Below are positions 1-13,100 of a stretch of DNA of 64,000 nt, piece by piece. The position numbers were made by a program, and so were the translations under genes. The first letter of the stretch is position 1; every line of letters starts with the position of its first letter. The stretch comes from Hydra vulgaris (lineage: Eukaryota; Cnidaria; Hydrozoa; Anthoathecata; Hydridae), in assembly GCF_038396675.1 (NCBI RefSeq), contig NC_088933.1, positions 36,604,001-36,668,000 of the forward strand, in the 5' to 3' direction. The notes beneath the pieces were generated by a model, which was given only the letters and a program-made list of their open reading frames with translations, was not told the origin of the DNA and searched no databases.

Positions 1-540
1 ATCAAAATATAATTCAAATAAAAATATAAATATCTTTCATGCATAAAATATATTTTTCATTCCTTCAATCTTTATGTAAAAAATATCCTAAATATATTCA
101 TATTGATTTTAACAGTTTCAAGCTGAAAAACATTAAAAAATAAAAAAATTTAAACACGAAATACAAAAAATATTTATATCGAGTTCCAAGAAAAAATCTT
201 TCTGCTTTAGTTTATTTTTCCCTTCTTTACAACAGGTTAGTTTCCTTTTCAAGACCCAAATATGGTTGGAATACTAAAAAAATATATACTATAATATTTG
301 TTTGTTTTAAATCAATTTTTATCATAATTTATTAATTTTGAATCAATATGTACAAAACCAGACTGATGATTCAATAGATAGAATCAAAATTATAGCATTC
401 AATTGATAAAATCAAAAACATAACCAATGGTATTGCTTTGAAGCAGGCAATACAGTTGATTTATTTGACGTTATTGACTAAATCGAAAGCCTGGAATAAT
501 AACATTCAAAATTTTGATCATAAATAAGAGTGCATAATGT
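1..540. other. AT-rich non-coding stretch
   Basis: No coding motif, splice-like exon or repeat family was recognised here. It is AT-rich filler leading into a microsatellite. Confidence 0.6.
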
Positions 541-599
541 ATGTATGTATGTATATATATACATATACAAATAATGTATGTATGTATGTTTGTATGTAT

Positions 600-669
<70 letters not shown>
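541..669. repeat. (TGTA)n / (TA)n compound microsatellite
   Basis: Runs of TGTA pass into a TA run from about 611 to 669. The open frames across it encode only Tyr/Ile or Tyr/Met/Cys/Val repeats and are not genes. Confidence 0.95.
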
Positions 670-672
<3 letters not shown>

Positions 673-884
673 GGCCTTGCGAATAGATTCGATTCACGAA
701 TCAAGTGTCGCTTTGATTGAGTCGAAAAAAAAGATTCAAGTTTTTTCGAATCATATTTTATTTTGAGAATGTTGCTATTTTTTTAGATTTGTAAAGCTAA
801 AATGTAATTGAAATGGGTTTTTACCCCAGGTGGAGTAAGAGTAAATGAAAATAGTTCTAATATCACTTTTAAACAAACGCCCCT

Positions 885-2004
<1,120 letters not shown>

Positions 2005-3655
2005 AACGACAAAAATGGGGCAAGATGATAAGACTATTGTCTTCTACTGCTCCAGTCATATATTTCAAAAAAAATAGTCAGAGTTGCTGTATCATGTGAT
2101 ACAATGAAAGCAGCTGTTAATGAAATTTTAGAGGGCAGACCAGTCAATGTTGTAGCTTGCAAGTTTAGCATAAATCGAATGACTTTAAAAAGATATTGTT
2201 ATAAAAAGAAGTTCAAACCAAATGAATGTTTTAAGCCTAATTACAACAACAAACAAGTTTTTACTTTAAAAGAAAAAAGTCTATCAAGTTATATACTACT
2301 TGCATCAAAAATGAACTATGGGCTTTCAACTAAGTCAACACGATTATTGGCATATGAGTTTGCTGTAAAAAATAAAAACATCTGCGCAGCATTATGGATT
2401 AAAAATAAAATTGAAGGGATTGATTGGTTGCAAGGTTTTATGAAAAGACAGACCAGAGTTGTCTTTATGAACACCTGAAGCAACTTGCTTTGTTCGATCA
2501 ACTGTCTTTAATCGACACACTGTAAGAGAATTTTTTCAAAATCTAAAAACAGTAAGAAATTGATATAAATTTGATCGTTATTGCATATATAACTTTGTTG
2601 AAACTGTTTTGAAAACGGTACAAAAGCCAGTAAAAGTGTTAGCAGGTAAAGGTAGTAAACAAGTAGGAAGAATCACATCTGCAGAACGAGGAACATTAGT
2701 AACTGTATGTTGTGCTTCAATGCAATTGGAAACTCTATGTCTCCACTACTTGTTTTTCTTAGGGTCAAATTTCATGATTACATGATAAAGGAAGGTCCTA
2801 TTGGATGCGTGGAATTTGCAAATACTTCTGTTGGATGAATTCAGACATTTTTTTAGAATGGATAAAACATTTTGTGAGGTATTCAAACTGTTCTCATGAA
2901 TTTCCAGTTTTGTTACTTCTGGACAGCCATAAAAGTCATATTGCTGTTAGAGCTTTAGATTTTGCAACTCAATATGGAATTACAATGCTAAATTATCCTC
3001 CCCATTGCACCTATAAACTACAACCATTGAATAGAACTGTTTTTGGACCATTGAAAAGGTTTTACAATGCTGCGTGTAACAATTGGATGGTCACAAATCC
3101 AAGACCTATGACCATTTACGATACTGTTTCAATAGTTTGTGAACCATATACAAAAGCTTTCTCACCATCTAATATACAGAGAGGATTTCAAGTAACTGGC
3201 ATTGAACCATTTAATCCTAAAGTTTTTGAAGATTATGAATACTTATCATCATCAGTTATAGATCGTGCTGCTTCAAATGCAGTAAGCACGATTCTTGTGG
3301 AACCTGAAATGACTGTAGCACACGCTGTTGGCATGGAGCCTGAAATACCTGTAGTACATCATGAAACAAGTTTTTCGAACAAAGTGTCACCAAGCATTGC
3401 TTCATTACTCTCTTGAAGTTTTGAAACCTTGCCCGCAAGCATCTGCTAGGAAAAGAAGTGTTAAAAGTAGGCAAATAAAAACAAGGATCTTAACTGATAC
3501 TCCAATCAAGAATAAAATTCGTTTGTCATAAGAAAACCCTAAAACAAACCAACTAACAAAAGAAACTCATCACAAAAGATAAAAAAGTTTAAAACTACAT
3601 GCTTAGGAATAACGGGCTTATTTTCATGTATACAATTGTGGTCATTCTTCGGATG
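2005..3655 (+). pseudogene. Dead pogo/Tigger-like (DDE_1) transposase
   Basis: The reading moves between frames. Frame 2104-2478 holds the N-terminal psq-type helix-turn-helix and CENP-B-like helix region (MTLKRYCYKK; IEGIDWLQGFMKR). A frame from about 2462 continues through FNRHTVREFF, IYNFVETV and SAERGTLVTVCC. Frame 2805-3416 holds LLLDSHKSH and LQPLNRTVFGPLK, followed by a basic tail (RILTDTPIKNK) to about 3530. In active pogo-type enzymes the three catalytic Asp lie in motifs like NVDETG, LLDNH and LQPLD. Here the first is Val, the second is present and the third is Asn. With these losses plus stops and frameshifts the copy is inactive. The psq helix-turn-helix, DDE core and tail order is the usual one for the family. 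Terminal repeats were not found, so element limits are unknown. Confidence 0.85.
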
Positions 3656-3659
3656 AAAA

Positions 3660-4555
3660 TTTATTCTAATTAATACTTTATACACTGGTGTGTATTAGGT
3701 TGTAATGGTATATATTTTTTTATAATTTACTTTTTTTAGATGTATTATATAGTATAAACTAATACCTTTCAACTAAAGCATTTGTAGCACTTAGGTATCG
3801 CAGTATAAAACATGTAAATAATGCTACTCATATAAGATCAAAGCGCCCTAAGTCGGAGATCATAGTATCCCATTGCATGGGTACATTGATCATTTGCAAG
3901 GGTTGTTGTAATTTTGCAATATATCATGTTCATCAATTTTTTTTATTTAAACATTTATTTTTACTTAAAGAGATTGTTCTAGTTTAGTTTAGTAATTAAT
4001 AAGTTTTTATATCTATATCAAGTTGTTCGCATTTTACAAAATACTGCTACGAACATCAATGCGCCCCCATATCCCCTGACAAATAAATTTTCTTTAACTT
4101 TCCGCATCACGTACGCATTTCAAAATATAATACTTGAAGGCCGTATTTTACTTTATATCATAAAAAACATTTTTAAATAATTAATTACGGTAGAAACATT
4201 ACGTTAAGTTACAAGGAATAACGTGAAAATATAGGCATTAGTTCTACCAATCCGTTGAGTAACTTAACTTAGAAACTAAAAAACTACTTATAGAAACGTT
4301 CTAAATACTATTCGATTTATGTTTTCGTATTTCTAACATTTAAGAATTTGGATTCCATGTACACCGTACCCATGCTTGGAACCTAGATACATTAATCTTT
4401 CATATAAACGTTTGATTCTCCGTGTGTTTAAAGTTTATTACCTTTTTTACTTGAAATGAGGTGTTAATGACTACATTATTTTATGTTTATTTTATGTTTT
4501 AAAAGGCATGTTCTTTAAGATATTCAATATCAATAAAACAGGAAATATCTCCACA
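3660..4555. other. Non-coding AT-rich stretch
   Basis: No coding motif or recognisable repeat. It separates the pogo relic from the LINE relic and may contain the 3' flank of the former. Confidence 0.5.
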
Positions 4556-4559
4556 AGCT

Positions 4560-5170
4560 TTAAAATTAGCCATACCAAAAAAAATTTAAAAAAAGTCATA
4601 CCAATATTAAAAAGTTGAGAAGATTAGTAACATTCGTCCAATTTCACTACTTTCTGTATTTTCTAAAATGTTAAAAAAGAATTTTGTACAATCAAATGGT
4701 TTCCAAAAAAACAACTCTACTGAACATGCAGTTATTCAATTCATTAGACATATTTTTGACTCGTTTGTAATTTCTAAATTTACTTTGGGTGTTTTTATTG
4801 CCTTTAATACTATTGATCATGAAATTCTTTATAAAAAGTTACGAAATTACTGGAAATATAATAATTTGGCTAAAAAGTTACCTAAATGAATGAAAGCAAT
4901 TTGCTTATGCAGATGAGAGCTTGTCATCTAATTTGTTAAGCATTACATGTGGAATTCCCCAAGAATTTATATTAGGACCTCTCCTATTTTTAATATATAT
5001 TAAAGATCTACTTACAGCTTTTAACCTAATAAAAATTGTGTTTGCTGATAATTCGGATGATGGATTGATGATTCCAGCTCATTTCTCTCTCACAGTAACA
5101 TTATTTAGCAACATGAACATTGAACTAGTTAAAATTTATAAATAGTTCAGATTTAAAAAAATAATCATTA
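4560..5170 (+). pseudogene. Non-LTR retrotransposon RT remnant (CR1/Jockey-like)
   Basis: Frames in order give NIRPISLLSVFSKMLK near 4622, FQKNNSTEHAVIQFI, FNTIDHEILYKKL, then ITCGIPQEFILGPLLFLIYI and FADNSDD. These are reverse transcriptase blocks of a CR1/Jockey-type LINE. The usual FADD catalytic pair reads FADN and the GIPQGS block reads GIPQEF, so the enzyme is dead. A stop and frameshift lie between 4889 and 4921. The same ORF appears to resume at 8350 beyond the Kolobok-type insertion. The first RT Asp region (motif A) has degenerated to AFNTID. Confidence 0.8.
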
Positions 5171-5218
5171 AATTTTGAAAAAACTATTTGGATTATTTTC
5201 CATCTTTACGGAATTAAG

Positions 5219-5292
5219 CTCCTGCTGCCTTACACCACCATCTGCTGCCTTCCACCACCACCTGTTGCCTTCTACCACCACCTGCTACCTTT
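5219..5292. repeat. 20-bp minisatellite, about 3.5 copies
   Basis: Imperfect tandem units resembling CTGCTGCCTTCCACCACCAC. It has no coding meaning that I can see. Confidence 0.8.
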
Positions 5293-5304
5293 TTATTAAT
5301 GATT

Positions 5305-5418
5305 CGATTATAAAGAGAGTTGTTGTGAAGTGCTATTTATATTATATGCGAATGAAATATCGATTATTAAGAGAGTTGTTGTGAAGTGCTATTTATATTA
5401 TATGCGAATGAAATATCG
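5305..5418. repeat. 56-bp tandem duplication
   Basis: Two near-identical copies, 5305-5360 and 5361-5416, share the core AGAGAGTTGTTGTGAAGTGC. They lie directly before the Kolobok-type element. Confidence 0.85.
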
Positions 5419-5540
5419 ACGAAAATCTTAAATGAAAAAACTACATTGCTAGCTTGTGGCTTTTGTTGTGCAGTAAAATATTAAGGAGTATTAAAAGTAA
5501 AAGTAGCCAAGCCACTCTTATTTAACATTAACATTCTTAA

Positions 5541-8333
5541 GGTGGTACCACAGGAAAAAAACCCAGATTTTTGAAGAAAAAATCAAAATTTATTTTTTAA
5601 TGTTAATTGGTGCAAAATTTAATGCTCCTTCAAATGATATATATGTTTCAGATGTTATTATGTGCTAAAATAGTGTTTTTAAGATTTTATTACAAAGCAG
5701 TATGGAGATTTAGTCCATAGAAACACCTTAGCAACGGGTGTTACTCCATATATCTTGCTTTTTATTGCTAAAAATGGATAGTAATTTAACTGAATTGAAT
5801 GTCATATAATATACTTTGCATTTCCGATCTAAAACCATTACTTGAAACAACAAACTTATGTAAAAACCTCTACAATGGAGCTTAAAAAACTGTCTATTGG
5901 GTAATAAAAACTGTGTACTGGTTTTACTCAAATAAAGAGTTTTACTTAATGTTATTCTCTGTCTATACTTTATAGTCTTATAATACTACTGTACAACTAA
6001 AAGTAAATTAACTATGAGTACAAAAATATCTAGCCAGCAAAATTTTATTAGACATCACAAAAGAAAGTGGATTTGCGTTATTCAAAGGAAATGTGCCACA
6101 AAAATTCAAATAGAGAACCGACTTAGTGAACCTACCTGTTCCAGTAGCAGGAAACTCAATGGCAATATAAATATTAATATAGTTTTTTGGATAGGAATTG
6201 TGATAATGATTATTATTTTTATTCAACTTCAATATTTTAAAAGAGATTATATCATCTACAGCTTGTCAAATATGTCATAACCAATTAGACATTGTTGATC
6301 AACTTGACAGTCGTATGGGATTTTGCCATGCATTGAAACTCTTTTGTTACAGCTGCGAATGGAGTAAAGACTTTTACATCCAAGTACAATTTCTCAAATA
6401 AAGATGCAGGGACGCAATATGTTTGAATCAAACATTCGTAGTGTTATAAGTTTTCGAGAAATTGATCGTGGTTTTAGTGGTTTGGAGACATTTGCAAGAT
6501 GTACGAACATGCATTTTTTAAGTGTAAATCGATTTTTGGGTATACAAAACAAAGTAAGCAATGCTTGTGAAAGTGCAGCATTTGGTAGTATGAAAAAAGC
6601 GTCTGATGAGAAGCAAAATGGGGTACCAGGAAAACCAACGCATAAGCGAGCAACAATTGATGGTACTTGGCAAAAGCGCGGACACAGCTCTCTTAATGGA
6701 GTTGTTACAGCAGTAATAGATGATAAATGTGTTGACGTACAAATCTTTTCCAAACATTGTAAAAGTTGTCAAGTTTGGGAAAAGAGAAAAGGAACTTCTG
6801 CATATGAAACATGGTTTAGAAATCATCAATGTCACATAAATCATCGAAATTCATCAAGATCTATGGAGTCTGCCGGTACCGTTGAGATCTTTCGTAGATC
6901 AATAAGTGAACACAATTTAATATACCATGAATACTTGGATGATGGCGATACAAATTCTTTCAATCCCTATAAAGATTTTAACATAGTGCCAATTAAACTT
7001 GAATGTGTTGGGCATGTACAAAAACGTTTAGGTAATAGGTTACGTAACATAGTGAAATCATACAAGGGTACAAAAACGTCTCTGGCTGGATAGGGCAGAC
7101 TAACTGATAAAACAATTAATACCATGCAAAATTATTATGGCATGGCTATAAGGAAAAATAAAGGAGCACATTATGCTATGAAAAAAGCTGTATTTTCCAT
7201 ACTTTTCCATTTCACGGATTTTGAAGACCCAAGTTACCGCCATCAGGTTTGCCCAAGAACACCAGATACTTGGTGTTAATGGCATCTAGATCAAATTAAT
7301 AAGACTAATAAGTATAAACCTACTGCTAGTATGCCTATGTGGATCCATCACATTATTCTTCCAATTTTTAGAGAGTTACAATCTGATCAACTTCTTAATA
7401 AATGTTTACATGGAGAAACTCAGAACGCAAATGAGTCTCTAAATTCAATTATTTGGACAAAGATCCCCAAAAATGTTTTTGTTAGCAGACAATCACTGGA
7501 AATGGGAGTTTATTCTGCTGTTTTACAATTTAATGAAGGTTGTACTGGTATTACTAATGTTTAATACCAATTACTAATGTTTTCAAAGCATTTGGCTTAC
7601 TTGGAAAGTTTAGCCTGAAAAAATCAGTTAAACAAGATGTTCGTCGTGTAAGAAGAATGTTGCGGAAAAATTTGATTGAAATAAAAAATCAACGAAAGAG
7701 ACTTAGCGGAATACATAGAGGACTTTTAGACAAAGAAGAACAAATGAATTCTTATATACCTGGTGAATTTATCTAAGATTAATAAGTGTTTTTTATTTTT
7801 TAAACTTAGTTTTGTCTTCGCCTTCAATTTTCTAGAGTTGTGATTTTTGTGAAAACTCTAAATTTCAAAACATGATATCTCATCTAATAATATTGCATCA
7901 GAGTTGAAATTTTCACCAGTGATTCATTACATATTAAAGAATCATTTAACAGATAGTTTTTTTAAAATGTTTTCTACTTTTTCCTATAGAAAGAATTTAA
8001 AAATAAAAAGCACCAAATTTTTCTAAATATTTATAATTCATTAAAATCTGAAGAAACCTGTTAGGCAAAAAGTTAAACGGTTAAATGGAGCAAATCTATC
8101 ATCAGAACAAGTGTGCAAAGTTTCAACTTCATTTGAAAACTATAACTTGAGAAATATGGTTTTAAAATTTCGCTTTTTAGCCCGTATTTTAGGGTAAATT
8201 TCTGCCATTATTAGTAGTTACCTAATATTTCAATTTTTTTTTAATTGGAAAAAGCATAAGTATATAATAAATCATAATGAAAATGAGTTTTATCTTGGAA
8301 TTTGGATTTTAATTTTTTTCCTGCGGTACCACC
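5541..8333 (+). mobile_element. Kolobok-type DNA transposon, 2.79 kb, TTAA duplication
   Basis: The ends are inverted repeats: left GGTGGTACCACAGGAAAAAA and right TTTCCTGCGGTACCACC, one mismatch over the shared part. Both are bordered by TTAA (5537-5540 and 8334-8337). A TTAA duplication is known for piggyBac and Kolobok; the encoded protein (6014-7776) does not look like piggyBac, and its IDGTWQKRG motif fits the Kolobok/Mutator-like DDE group. The element sits inside an older LINE: LINE coding motifs stop before 5537 and resume from about 8350. The 3' 550 bp is AT-rich and non-coding. Confidence 0.75.
6014..7776 (+). pseudogene. Kolobok/Mutator-like DDE transposase, interrupted
   Basis: N-terminal basic start MSTKISSQQNFIRHHKRKW at 6014, then a frameshift. 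A Cys-rich segment at about 6255-6370 (CQICH ... CYSCEW) looks like a zinc ribbon. The long frame 6404-7093 carries GFSGLETFARCTNM, ATIDGTWQKRGHSS (first Asp), CKSCQVWEKRK, YLDDGDTNSF (second Asp) and LECVGHVQKRLGNRLR. The same frame continues after a TAG at 7091 and a TAA near 7278 into HGETQNANESLNSIIW (probable third acidic residue). A 20-bp tandem duplication at about 7551-7580 adds another stop, after which KAFGLLGKFSLKK to SYIPGEFI finishes the protein at about 7776. Two in-frame stops, one short duplication and one 5' frameshift make it non-functional as read, but it is a fairly young copy. Confidence 0.75.
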
Positions 8334-8340
8334 TTAATTT

Positions 8341-8545
8341 CTGAGTTTAGTATTTTTAACGTGCTTTGTTTTATGTTTAAATTCAAAATTAAGTCGTGTC
8401 CAGTTACTTTTGGTAATTTATTTTCAGGTACAGAAAAAAACAAATTGCGAAATAATAATTTTGTACGACAACCAAAATTAAAATCAAGTATTGGCAAATC
8501 TTGCATTCCATTCCGTGGAGCATTTTTATGCAACAAAATAATTGC
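8341..8545 (+). pseudogene. 3' end of the LINE split by the Kolobok-type element
   Basis: Reads FNVLCFMFKFKIKSCPVTF, then NNNFVRQPKLKSSIGKSCIP and FRGAFLCNKI. This is the typical C-terminal stretch after the RT of cnidarian LINEs, which usually ends in an FRG..LWN motif. Together with the RT remnant at 4560-5170 and the TTAA borders it shows where the DNA transposon landed. The coding signal ends at the fold-back junction beginning at 8516. Confidence 0.65.
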
Positions 8546-8624
8546 ATAAAAATGCTCCATCAAAGACAACATTTACCAGTAAAATTCCAAATTGTTTTTT
8601 AAAAAAATTTGGAATTTTACTGGT
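8516..8624. repeat. Double fold-back palindrome junction
   Basis: Two adjacent perfect inverted repeats. Arms 8516-8533 and 8542-8559 (18 bp) have an 8-bp loop. Arms 8575-8593 and 8606-8624 (19 bp) have a 12-bp loop. The first left arm is still LINE coding sequence; the second right arm begins unrelated DNA. Confidence 0.95.
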
Positions 8625-8995
8625 GATTGAGGTTATTATTCCTTTAAAAGTAAACTAAAAGAAATTAATTTTTCGACTGATGACATTTTTATATTATTGA
8701 ATATTTTTTTAAATAATATTATTTAAATAGGTTTTAATCGCTTTTAAAGTATTTTTAAATTTTAAAAGAAAATTTTATTTTAACATTGATACTTATATTT
8801 TGTCGAGCCTATTTATATTTTTATCTTGATATTTCATTTTATTTATAATAAACGTTCTAGCGGTTCTCAATGACAAGACCTGGTGGTCTTCTTCGAGTCT
8901 CCGCATTCTTTATATTAGGAAAATGTAAAAATCTTACAATTTATATAATATATATTTAGATTTAAATGTAATACGAATTTATACTAAAGATTAGT
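8625..8995. other. Non-coding stretch
   Basis: AT-rich, no recognised feature. Confidence 0.5.
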
Positions 8996-9345
8996 TACGC
9001 TTAAGGAAGGTAAAAGGTTGCTCAAGGAAATGTTTAAGAAGTTCAAAACAGAGACTGAAGAAATGTTGAAACCCCAGGAAAACACTTCTCTTAATTTCGT
9101 TAGTTCAAACACTACAACTATAAACGATCGTTTGAGCGTAAGTTTTTAAAATGTTAAGTTCAAACAAAGTTGAACGTAACATCTAGAGAACTCAAATAAA
9201 ATAATATTGATTACGAAGGAAGTTGATGAAATTAAAACTGGCTTAAACTTCCATGAAGACCTATTTAATAAAAAAATTAAAAACGGCGATTGATTCTATT
9301 ACAAAAGTTAACTTATCAATTATCAAATTTAAAAAAAACAGAGAT
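8996..9345 (+). pseudogene. LINE ORF1-like coiled-coil fragment
   Basis: Broken frames read LKEMFKKFKTETEEMLK, FVSSNTTTINDRLS, then TKEVDEIKTGLNFHEDLFNK and LSNLKKTEIS. Charged heptad-like spacing of this kind is usual in the N-terminal part of LINE ORF1 proteins. The fragment stops at the fold-back junction at 9387. Identification rests on style rather than a diagnostic motif. Confidence 0.4.
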
Positions 9346-9386
9346 AAGTTTTCAAAAATACACAACAAACATAGTGGCTAATAGAA

Positions 9387-9486
9387 TGAAAAAAAACAAA
9401 CATCTCGCGTACCGAGATGTTTGTTTTTTTCATACTCGGGTATTCATACCAGAGGTACTCGGTCACGAGTACCTCTGGTATGAATA
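9387..9486. repeat. Double fold-back palindrome junction
   Basis: Arms 9387-9407 and 9413-9432 (about 20 bp, one A extra on the left) have a 5-bp loop. Arms 9441-9461 and 9466-9486 (21 bp, perfect) have a 4-bp loop. Only 8 bp separates the two hairpins. Confidence 0.95.
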
Positions 9487-9589
9487 GGACTTCATCAATT
9501 GATATCAGATTCATACTCATGCTAAACCAGAAAAATAATTGCTCCACTCAAAATTTTGATAACGTTTACAAATTCTTAATTTATTGAAC

Positions 9590-9970
9590 TAAATTTTTAC
9601 ACCAACTTGATATGAGATTTATATTCCATTCTTTAACCAGCGAGGAGGTATGTAGAGCAGAGGTACTGCAAAGGTAGAACTAACTTCTGGTGATAAACAT
9701 CGAATGGATATGTAATATATCTATAAAAAAATGCTACATATAATGAAGGACAATACATTTTTTAAATTAAATACAAAAAACATACAAGATCAAACCCAAC
9801 CAACATACCAGCTGCTCTGATCACAAGTTAATATATAAAAGCTAGATTTTTACATACATTTGATGCAAGACTAGTATTCCATTCTTTAACCTGAGCGAAG
9901 GTATTGCATAGGTATAAATAACTTCTGAAGATAGGAACAGAATGGGCACCTACCTAATATATAAAATCAA
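9590..9970. repeat. Diverged direct duplication of about 120 bp
   Basis: The stretch around 9605-9715 resembles 9850-9965. Both contain ATTCCATTCTTTAACC, then a G-rich GGTAT/GGTA step and AACTTCTG. They could be subterminal repeats of the transposase element that follows. Confidence 0.6.
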
Positions 9971-10122
9971 TATATTAAAAAATAATATTTTAAACTAACA
10001 TTACACAAATATTAGAACAGAATAAAATTATCTTATATATAAATTAAAGATCTCATATAATTTATCTTACTTGTAAATAGTTTTTTTTGTTGTTGTTATT
10101 TTTAATTTTTTAAATATTTTAA

Positions 10123-13100
10123 CTAAATTTGATGACCACAAACAAGACAAAGACCTTGCCTATAAAATGAATTTTCGCCACGCTCAGAACACACAACACA
10201 CTTTCTCACCTTAGAGGCTTGAAGCTTCCTATCAGCTTTGCTGTGCAATTCAAAGCGTTTTAAAACAAGATGCAGCTTCTGCTCCTGATTTCTTACTGAA
10301 TGCAACTGTCTTAATTCCTTATTTACGCTATTATGCAAAAACTCTCCCTCCTCTTCACTTAGCAACCCAATAGTTTTATGGAGTTTTACAAACAGTGGCA
10401 CATTAAAAATAAGTTCATGCATTTTTCGTGTGATACTTTCATTTGGAAAGCAAGCATGAAACTCAATAGCTAATAAATTTATATATTGATGAAGCTCAGT
10501 AATTTCGGCAAAAAAGAATAAGTTGCAACTTATTAAAAACACTAAACACACGTACAAATCTATTTTTAATTGCTTCATCATCAATAACACTACAAAGTTT
10601 GAAGTGGTTTCTTAATACTATTTTGCAATGATTACCTACAAATACATTACTATGGTAAGCTTGTCGCTCAACCTTCATATCTTCAAGGGCCTTATAAAGA
10701 GACCTCTCATGAGGCCCTATGCTATTTTTATATTCTTTTTCTAGGTCTTCACTCTCCATCTGCAATCGAATATACTCAACGTCTAAAAGTTCCCGTTGTG
10801 CGCGTATAAAAGAAATTTTTTCAGAAATATAAAGGTCAAGACATTCTATATCTTCACCCTGACATGCTAAACACTCATACTTCTCAATGTCACACAATAC
10901 ACTCTTTTCCAAATCACCAATAGTTTCACAAAATTGATGAAACAATTTTTGGCACGTACCACACTGCACCCAATCAATGTTACAATCGTATTTTGTAATT
11001 AAACACCTAATACTATCACACATTTCTTGCTGTTTACAGGTTATTTTTTTATTGGAGGAGTTTAGAGATAATTCAGAAATATTTTTATTAAAAGCTAACC
11101 AACGCACCTGTAGATTTGCAATGTCTACAAATTGATTTCCTAATAAACGTAAAGCTTCTGCTGTTTTAGAACATTCAACGCTTTTAGCAGCCCACAATTT
11201 ATTTGTTCACATTCTCATTATGCAACAAAGAAGAAACAGTTTGACAATCTAAAGTCTTACACTCCTTCAACAATAACTTAAACAGTTTTAACACAACTCC
11301 TAACATAATATGCAAAACAGGTGGCACTACATTATCTAAAGTTATTATGGGGAAAATCACAGGAGCAATAATTGAATTATAAAACTTACCTAAAGTGCTT
11401 AGGTTTCCACCTTGTCTATTTTCACACAAGTTCTCATTGTAAGCACTTTCCAGAGATTGTATTGTCCTCCTTAAGATGTTACAATTAGCAAGCGTGTGAG
11501 GCATAGAAGCATGGTTTCTTAGAGAATTCAACTTAACTAGGTCTATAGAACTAGGAAAGCTAGCAGCTGAACCCTGGTGTCCCAGAACATCATCGATAAA
11601 ATGAAAATCTCCACCTAAGAACAACCTGACTATTTTGCCTTTTAGCTTAAAATCTGACGACTGAATTCTTTTAATGTCGTTGGCAAAATGCCCGAGAACT
11701 AAGGCTATATTCTCACGACAGTCTGAACCCTGATACATACAAAACAAGTGAACATCGTATACAGACCTTGATGATTTAGAATTGACAACTTCAAAATGGA
11801 ATTTCATATACTTCCCACCCTTATCACCAGCAAAAAGGAGCCATACCTCTTCGCCAAAACCGACATCCGAATTAAGGTGGTCGCGTACATAAAGATTAGT
11901 AAAAACCTCTTCAATATAAGTTGTCAAATTCTTGACCATCAGTACAGATACTAAACAAGGTGCTTCATTCGCAGATGGATAAAGTAACATGGACTTCACA
12001 GTGACATGTTCTTTATTGACATGCATTGTCCGCATTTCTTGTTCTTGTCTTATCTTGGGCTCAGATGGGAGAATCCTTACACCAAGATTACACAGAATAC
12101 GTCTTAGTCTACGGAATTCAGCCGTGGGCATCCTTAATTGGCTCTGTAGCTCTACAGCATCAGAAACACTTAACTGCTTAACTAAACCCAACTTATTTGC
12201 TTAACTAAACCCAACACAACAAAATATTGACTTTTTACAAGACATAGAATCACAAAACAACATAGACAAATCATTTTCTAAATCTGAACAAGCTAATAAT
12301 CGAAGGAATATAAAAGCAAGTTTAGATCGTCTAGCTGCAGCATGCCTAACTAAATTAGAATAAGGTTTACTATTTCCTAACTTAATGTAAGTATATTTTT
12401 TACTAACTATTGGCTTTTTAACTGATATATTCTGTGGATTACTTAATTTAAACCCACAAAATAATTCAGAGGAACCAATGTTGTCGTAGTCTAAATAAGA
12501 ATCAACCACAACTAAATCCTTATTGCTACAAGCAAAACATTTGCAAATTTGGCAACTGTTCTGGCTTAAATCACTAATTTTTGCAATTTTTTTTTCAATA
12601 TTAATTTTTTTTTAGCAATCTTACATTTTTGACACGAGCAGATGCAAATTTACGCTGTGCTGTTTTAATTTTTTTTTTTTTTAAGTTGGAACTGCTCCTC
12701 CTGTTTTAGCCTAATACTCATAGTCTCTAATTGAGAACTTAATGAGTTACAATGTGTGTTAAGAGCCCTATTTTTAGAATTTAAATCTGTAATTTCAGCT
12801 TCCAACTTAAATACTTGCATTTAAAATTTTTCTATTTGCTCCATATTTGTTTTATTTTCAAAATTAATTGATCAATTTGATTCAGTAGCTCCTGACTGTT
12901 ATTTAAAGTGAAAAAGTCATCTGCATGTGCTGATTTTTTTTTTGGGTGGAGCTTGCGACAGGTGCATTTTAAAAAATTCTTCGTTTTTTCATAGCTTTAA
13001 AATTTTTTTTATATTTCTTTTTTTTGGCGTGTTAACTTTAGGCACATTTTATCAAACTCGTCATTACTAGACATATCAAAATCAATTGGCAAAAAAAAAC

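Noticed and set aside
6394-6844. Minus-strand frames of 108-119 codons
   Set aside because: Shadows of the Kolobok-type transposase on the plus strand.
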